A stretch of 9,656 nucleotides of DNA from an uncultured Clostridium sp. (GTDB lineage Bacteria; Bacillota; Clostridia; Clostridiales; Clostridiaceae). The notes under the pieces are model-generated. The model saw only the letters and a program-made list of their open reading frames with translations. It had not been told where the DNA came from and ran no database searches. A program made the translations under genes and the position numbers. Numbering within the stretch: position 1 is the stretch's first letter; the number at the start of each line of letters is the position of its first letter. Where the stretch lies: the NCBI GenBank assembly GCA_934777095.1, contig CAKVNP010000057.1, positions 1-9,656 of the forward strand, in the 5' to 3' direction. Shown here piece by piece: positions 5,798-9,656 of this stretch.

Positions 5798-6442
5798 CTA
5801 CCTCCTTTTGGTAATAGCTATTCCATCACCCATAGGAATAACAGATGTAATTAAATTTTCATCTTCAGATACCATATCTAAATATTTTCTCATTCTCTTT
5901 ACGATAGTAATCTTTCTTCTCTTTACTAAATCGTCAGTGGCAACCATTCCTCTAAATAGCACATTATCCGCTATAATAATCCCATCTTCTTTAAGCAGTC
6001 TTAAACAATGTGGTAGGAAGTGATTATAGTGCCCTTTTCCTGCATCCATAAATATTAAATCATAAGGTTCCTGTAGTTTTTCTAGTATTTCTAAACAGTC
6101 CCCTTCTTCAATAATAATTTTTTCTTCTAAATTAAAGTTTTTAATATTTTGCTTTGCTAAAGCAATCATTTCTTCACTACGTTCTATTGTAGTAATATGT
6201 GGATTTGTTCCTGCTGCCTCATGCATAATTATTGCTGAGTAGCCTATAGCTGTTCCAAGTTCTAATATTCTTAATGGTTTTTTCATATTTACCATAAATT
6301 CTAAAAACTTGATTGTTTCCTTTTGAGCTATAGGAACACCATTTTCCTTAGCAAACTCTTCTAATTCTTTTAAAGTACCTTTGCTTTCTGGTATTAAATT
6401 TCTAATATATTCTTCCATATAGTCATAGGTAATTCCGCTCAT
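5798..6442 (-). CDS. trmR: tRNA 5-hydroxyuridine O-methyltransferase (TrmR/YrrM-like)
   Basis: This SAM-dependent, metal-dependent methyltransferase of the catechol-OMT-like family is expected to convert 5-hydroxyuridine to 5-methoxyuridine at tRNA position 34. The 214-residue protein has SAM motif I, ILELGTAIGYSA (59-70), an acidic strand end TIERSE (85-90) for the SAM ribose, and FMDAGKGHY (131-139). The metal-site residues D133, D159 and N160 (ADNVLFRG, 158-165) are present. Its ATG starts 1 nt after the mltG stop codon and its GGAGG lies inside the end of mltG, so translation is probably coupled. The tRNA function is inferred from family and from the adjacent U32 gene; a small-molecule O-methyltransferase is the alternative. 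Confidence 0.87.
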   Translation of the reverse strand: MSGITYDYMEEYIRNLIPESKGTLKELEEFAKENGVPIAQKETIKFLEFMVNMKKPLRILELGTAIGYSAIIMHEAAGTNPHITTIERSEEMIALAKQNIKNFNLEEKIIIEEGDCLEILEKLQEPYDLIFMDAGKGHYNHFLPHCLRLLKEDGIIIADNVLFRGMVATDDLVKRRKITIVKRMRKYLDMVSEDENLITSVIPMGDGIAITKRR

Positions 6443-6443
6443 C

Positions 6444-7463
6444 TTATTCCTCCATATTATAGCCTAATTCTTCTCTTTTAGCTAAAAAATCATCATAATT
6501 ATCAGTAAAATAATGAGTGTTTTCACCTTGTAATAAATAATATAGATAATTAGTTTCTGCAGGACTTATTGCTGCAATTAATGATTCTTTCCCTGGGTTA
6601 GCTATTGGTCCAATTGGTAATCCTTTGTACATATAAGTGTTATATGGTGAATCGATTTCTAGATCACTAGTATATACAACTTCCTTATGATACCCTTGTG
6701 CATAAATCACAGTTGCATCAATCTGCAATGGCATATCAATTCTAAGCCTATTATATATAACTGAAGCGATTATTTTTCTTTCATCAGAAACTACTGCTTC
6801 CTTTTCAATCATAGAAGCTACTGTAACAATATCATCTATTTCATCTTCTTTTAGCTTAACATTTTGGCTTTCTGAAATTTCTTTTAAAATTTCTTCAAAT
6901 CTACTTACCATTGCTTTTACTATGTCACTTGCTTCAACTTCTTCTTCAAATAAATATGTATCTGGAAATAAATATCCTTCTAAATTGTATCTTTTATTTT
7001 GATCTGCCTTTACGAAACTTGGCAATGGATAGTTTTTAACTGCCTTAATAAATTCTTCACTGCTGCAAATTTTATCTTCAGCAAGTTTCTCTGCTATATC
7101 TTCTATAGTATATCCTTCAGGAATTGTTACAGCCCTTAGAGAATATGTAGAAGCACTTGTAAGTGTATTTACTATTTCATCAACACTCATATCCTTCTGT
7201 AGTAAATATCTACCTTGAAGAAGATCTAGATTGCTTTTAGCTAATTTTAAATGAAGCTTTATAAAAAAAGAATTTCTTAATTTCCCCTCATCTGAAAGTT
7301 TGTTTAATACACTATAAAAAGTATCTCCTTCTTCTACAGTAATTACTTCAGAGTCATCTATCTTTAGTGGTTTTTTGACAGCAATACTATATCCAGCCAT
7401 AAATCCTACACCTATTACGGCTATGACTAAAGCTATCATTATTAAGTTCTTAGCTTTTTTCAT
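6444..7463 (-). CDS. mltG: Endolytic murein transglycosylase MltG (YceG-like)
   Basis: MltG cleaves nascent glycan strands at the membrane and so sets peptidoglycan chain length. The 339-residue protein has a basic N-terminus (KKAK, 2-5), one transmembrane segment at about 7-28 and an extracytoplasmic part. A LysM-like subdomain (about 38-110) precedes the YceG catalytic domain. The hallmark stretch VASMIEKEA (215-223) carries the catalytic glutamate (E220 or E222 of the EKE motif). It is followed by the conserved SVIYNRL (234-240) and the LQIDATVIYA segment (246-255). LEGYLFPDTY (161-170) and GLPIGPIANPG (281-291) are further family motifs. The start ATG is preceded by AGGGGG, 5 nt away, a slightly weaker ribosome binding site than its neighbours have. 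It is first gene of the operon, with a proximal promoter and a hairpin upstream. Confidence 0.94.
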   Translation of the reverse strand: MKKAKNLIMIALVIAVIGVGFMAGYSIAVKKPLKIDDSEVITVEEGDTFYSVLNKLSDEGKLRNSFFIKLHLKLAKSNLDLLQGRYLLQKDMSVDEIVNTLTSASTYSLRAVTIPEGYTIEDIAEKLAEDKICSSEEFIKAVKNYPLPSFVKADQNKRYNLEGYLFPDTYLFEEEVEASDIVKAMVSRFEEILKEISESQNVKLKEDEIDDIVTVASMIEKEAVVSDERKIIASVIYNRLRIDMPLQIDATVIYAQGYHKEVVYTSDLEIDSPYNTYMYKGLPIGPIANPGKESLIAAISPAETNYLYYLLQGENTHYFTDNYDDFLAKREELGYNMEE

Positions 7464-7484
7464 AAATACCCCCTATATAATTAA

Positions 7485-7509
7485 TGAATAGCCTTATTCA
7501 GGCTATTCA
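7485..7509 (-). promoter_or_regulatory. Perfect 9-bp hairpin in the typA-mltG gap
   Basis: TGAATAGCC (7485-7493) and GGCTATTCA (7501-7509) are perfect inverted repeats around a 7-nt loop. On the minus strand the hairpin is followed by TTAATTATATAG, too poor in T for a confident intrinsic terminator. It lies 55 nt after the typA stop codon. It may partly attenuate typA read-through, or protect the 5' end of the mltG message, since the proximal promoter predicts a start within its first arm. Confidence 0.6.
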
Positions 7510-7511
7510 CT

Positions 7512-7540
7512 ATTATAATACTTATTTATACTATTTTAAA
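7512..7540 (-). promoter_or_regulatory. Sigma-A-like promoter for the mltG-trmR-trhP-udk operon
   Basis: On the minus strand TTTAAA (7540-7535, 4 of 6 against TTGACA) is followed after exactly 17 nt by TATAAT (7517-7512, 6 of 6). The predicted start is near 7505, about 40 nt before the mltG ATG. The four-gene block could therefore be expressed independently of typA. Confidence 0.5.
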
Positions 7541-7563
7541 GATATTTGATGAATTTAGTCAGA

Positions 7564-9390
7564 TTATTTTTTACCTCTGCTAATCATTCTCTTTCTTTCA
7601 GCAGCATCTAAGTATTTCTTTCTTATTCTTACACTTTGTGGTGTAACTTCAACTAATTCATCATTTCCAATGAATTCAATTGATTGTTCTAAAGTTAAAG
7701 GTGTTATAGGAACTAATTTAACCGCATCATCTGAACCAGAAGCTCTTGTATTTGTAAGCTTCTTACCTTTACATACGTTTATATCTAAATCTTCAGCTCT
7801 TGCACATTCACCAACAACCATTCCTTGGTATACTGGAGTTCCTGGAGTTATGAATAACTTACCTCTTTCTTGTGCATTGAATAATCCATAAGCTATCGCT
7901 TCACCTTGTTCGAATGATACTATTGAACCTCTACTTCTTGATTCAATTTCTCCTTTATATGGTGCATATCCTTCGAACACGTGGTTCATGATTCCGTTAC
8001 CTCTTGTGTCAGTCATGAATTCATTTCTAAATCCAATTAATCCTCTTGCAGGGATAACGAATTCTAATCTTGTATATCCATTAACAGCTGAAGTCATATT
8101 AACCATTTCAGCTTTTCTTGGTCCCATTTTTTCCATAACAGCACCCATGAATTCTTCCGGTACGTCAATTGTTAAGTATTCCATTGGTTCTAATTTCTTA
8201 CCATTTTCTTCTTTAAAGATAACGTTTGGTTTAGAAACTTGTAATTCAAATCCTTCTCTTCTCATTGTTTCGATAAGAACTGATAAGTGAAGTTCTCCTC
8301 TTCCTGAAACTTCGAAACAATCAGGAGTTATTTCTTTAACTCTTAAACTTACGTTAGTTTCTAATTCTTTCATTAATCTATCTCTTAAGTGTCTTGAAGT
8401 TACGAATTCACCTTCTTTACCAGCAAATGGTGAATCATTAACCATGAAGTTCATGTTAAGTGTTGGTTCATCAATTTCAACGAATGGTAAAGCTTCTGGA
8501 TTAGAAGAATCAGCTATAGTTTCTCCAATATTAGCATCAATAATACCACTTACTGCAATAATATCTCCAAGTCCAGCTTCTTCAATTTCTTCTCTCTTTA
8601 ATCCATTATAACCAAATACAGCTGTTATTTTGTAATTTGCTTTACTTCCATCTTGTCTAACTAAAGCAACGCTTTGATTTTTCTTAACTTTTCCTCTATG
8701 TACTTTACCTATAGCAATTTTACCAACGAATGCATTACTATCTAAAGTTGTAACTAGCATTTGGAAAGGTCCATCTATATATCCCTTTGGTGGTTCAACA
8801 TGTTCTATAATTGTCTTAAATAATGGTTCCATACCCATATTTGTATCTTCAACATTATATCTTGCAAAACCTTCTCTAGCAGAAGCATATATAATTGGGA
8901 AGTCTAATTGCTCATCATCAGCTCCTAATTCTAGGAATAAGTCAAATACTTCATCAATAACTTCTTCTGGTCTAGCGTTTGGTTTGTCTATCTTATTTAT
9001 AACAACGATTGGTTTTAACTTTAGCTCTAGAGCTTTCTTTAAAACGAACTTTGTTTGTGGCATTGGTCCTTCATAAGAATCAACAACAAGTAAAACTGAA
9101 TCAACCATCTTAAGTACACGTTCAACTTCTCCACCGAAATCAGCATGTCCCGGTGTATCAACGATGTTTATTTTTATTCCATCATACATAACTGCAGTAT
9201 TCTTTGAAAGAATTGTAATTCCTCTTTCTTTTTCTAAATCATTAGAGTCCATTACTCTTTCATCCATTTTTTCATTTGATCTAAATACGTGACTTTCTTT
9301 AAACATAGCATCAACTAATGTTGTTTTACCATGGTCAACGTGAGCTATTATTGCTATATTTCTAATATCATCTCTAGTTATTAATTCCAT
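7564..9390 (-). CDS. typA: Ribosome-associated translational GTPase TypA/BipA
   Basis: This EF-G-like GTPase binds the 70S ribosome and assists 50S assembly and growth under cold and other stresses. The 608-residue length is typical. GTPase motifs are G1 AHVDHGKT (16-23), the G2/switch I region with RGITI (56-60), G3 DTPGH (78-82), G4 NKID (132-135) and G5 SAREG (170-174). The remainder carries the beta-barrel domain II, EF-G-like domains III and V ([20 protein letters not shown], starting at about 373, is typical), and the TypA-specific C-terminal domain ending in basic residues. The ATG follows GGAGG by 7 nt. It has its own strong promoter and a long leader, and is separated from mltG by about 100 nt containing a hairpin and a second promoter. 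It is the best-conserved gene in the window. Confidence 0.97.
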   Translation of the reverse strand: MELITRDDIRNIAIIAHVDHGKTTLVDAMFKESHVFRSNEKMDERVMDSNDLEKERGITILSKNTAVMYDGIKINIVDTPGHADFGGEVERVLKMVDSVLLVVDSYEGPMPQTKFVLKKALELKLKPIVVINKIDKPNARPEEVIDEVFDLFLELGADDEQLDFPIIYASAREGFARYNVEDTNMGMEPLFKTIIEHVEPPKGYIDGPFQMLVTTLDSNAFVGKIAIGKVHRGKVKKNQSVALVRQDGSKANYKITAVFGYNGLKREEIEEAGLGDIIAVSGIIDANIGETIADSSNPEALPFVEIDEPTLNMNFMVNDSPFAGKEGEFVTSRHLRDRLMKELETNVSLRVKEITPDCFEVSGRGELHLSVLIETMRREGFELQVSKPNVIFKEENGKKLEPMEYLTIDVPEEFMGAVMEKMGPRKAEMVNMTSAVNGYTRLEFVIPARGLIGFRNEFMTDTRGNGIMNHVFEGYAPYKGEIESRSRGSIVSFEQGEAIAYGLFNAQERGKLFITPGTPVYQGMVVGECARAEDLDINVCKGKKLTNTRASGSDDAVKLVPITPLTLEQSIEFIGNDELVEVTPQSVRIRKKYLDAAERKRMISRGKK

Positions 9391-9536
9391 TTAATTTCCT
9401 CCATTAACTTTTATTAATAAATTTAAATATTACTATTAAATTCATAATTTTTATTTTAAAGGCTTATCTTACTTTTGAACAAAGCAGGCTAAAGGTAATA
9501 AAACCTATGCTACGCTATATCTTTTAAAGTTAAAAT
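9391..9536 (-). promoter_or_regulatory. Untranslated leader of typA, about 145 nt, with possible structure
   Basis: From the predicted start near 9536 to the typA ATG there is no open frame of note. The promoter-proximal half holds an imperfect hairpin at 9483-9516: AGC/GCT, GC/GC and AGGT/ACCT stems separated by internal loops, with apical loop TTTATT on the minus strand. A 5-bp helix, ACTTT (9530-9526) with AAAGT (9475-9471), could close it. The remainder is nearly pure A/T. I could not match it to a riboswitch class that I know. Confidence 0.35.
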
Positions 9537-9542
9537 TACTAA

Positions 9543-9571
9543 ATTATAAATTTAGATTCTCCTTTTGTAAA
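9543..9571 (-). promoter_or_regulatory. Near-consensus sigma-A promoter of typA
   Basis: On the minus strand TTTACA (9571-9566, 5 of 6) is followed after 17 nt by TATAAT (9548-9543, 6 of 6), the best promoter match in the window. It sits directly downstream of the terminator of the preceding gene, so typA has its own transcription unit with a predicted start near 9536. Confidence 0.7.
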
Positions 9572-9596
9572 CCTATAAATATTTTACTTAAAAAGA

Positions 9597-9622
9597 AAAT
9601 TGGATACACTCGTATCCAATTT
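9597..9622 (-). terminator. Intrinsic terminator of the gene upstream of typA
   Basis: Read on the minus strand, AAATTGGATAC (9622-9612) pairs perfectly with GTATCCAATTT (9607-9597) across the 4-nt loop GAGT. The T-rich tract TCTTTTT follows. It is an 11-bp rho-independent terminator for a leftward gene ending just inside or beyond the right edge, isolating that gene from the typA promoter. Confidence 0.85.
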
Positions 9623-9635
9623 CCAAATCTCTAAA

Positions 9636-9656
9636 TTATTCTACTATTATCTTTGT
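9636..9656 (-). CDS. Possible C-terminal end of an upstream gene, truncated by the window edge
   Basis: One minus-strand frame entering from the right edge reads T-K-I-I-V-E and stops with TAA at 9638-9636, 13 nt before the terminator hairpin. Terminator placement implies a leftward gene ends about here. Another frame also stays open to 9629 (TAG at 9631-9629), so the choice of frame is uncertain. Six residues are too few to name a product. Confidence 0.35.
   Translation of the reverse strand, partial: TKIIVE

Noticed and set aside
7485..7509. Strong intrinsic terminator after typA
   Set aside because: The stem is perfect, but the following minus-strand sequence TTAATTATATAG lacks a proper T-run, so I list it as a hairpin of uncertain role.
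7988..8290. Plus-strand open frame of 100 codons opposite typA
   Set aside because: It is an antisense shadow within a highly conserved gene, with no ribosome binding site.
9391..9536. A known riboswitch in the typA leader
   Set aside because: I compared it by eye with c-di-GMP, purine, preQ1, fluoride and similar cores and saw none of their conserved loops.

Overview
The window is an AT-rich, low-GC Firmicute chromosome segment in which every convincing gene lies on the minus strand, so transcription runs from right to left. Sporulation sigma factor sigK next to pilT, the block mltG-trmR-U32 peptidase-udk, strong GGAGG ribosome binding sites and AAA/GAA/ATA-rich codons all suggest a spore-forming anaerobe of Clostridium sensu stricto. 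I cannot name a species from sequence alone. This is chromosomal core, with no mobile element, CRISPR array, tRNA or rRNA visible.

Layout, in the direction of transcription. 9656-9391: the probable 3' tail of an upstream gene, its intrinsic terminator (9597-9622), a near-consensus sigma-A promoter (9543-9571) and an untranslated leader of about 145 nt. 9390-7564: typA/bipA, a ribosome-associated GTPase. 7563-7464: a hairpin and a sigma-A-like promoter in front of a tight operon. That operon is mltG (endolytic murein transglycosylase), trmR (tRNA 5-hydroxyuridine methyltransferase), a U32 peptidase of the tRNA-hydroxylation family (trhP-like) and udk (uridine kinase), with gaps of 1, 5 and 22 nt. 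A terminator-like hairpin follows udk. 3863-2244: a class B penicillin-binding protein with intact catalytic motifs that I cannot assign to a named subfamily. 2173-1478: sigK, a full-length, uninterrupted pro-sigma-K. 1375-320: pilT, the type IV pilus retraction ATPase, with its own sigma-A promoter overlapping the sigK stop codon and an intrinsic terminator at 274-301. 1-273: AT-rich non-coding sequence with a 16-bp tandem duplication.

How the genes work together. trmR and the U32 protein together predict 5-methoxyuridine at the tRNA wobble position, made by the oxygen-independent, prephenate-dependent route expected in an anaerobe. mltG and the PBP act on peptidoglycan. The PBP sits immediately upstream of the late mother-cell sigma factor with no terminator between them, so a sporulation role is a reasonable guess but unproven.

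The most interesting non-coding signal is the udk-PBP junction. The Shine-Dalgarno of the PBP gene forms the 3' arm of the post-udk hairpin, and its spacer and TTG start codon lie in the hairpin's U-tract. A possible sporulation-type promoter lies inside the hairpin, placed so that its transcripts would lack the occluding 5' arm. No entirely new multi-gene system is evident.
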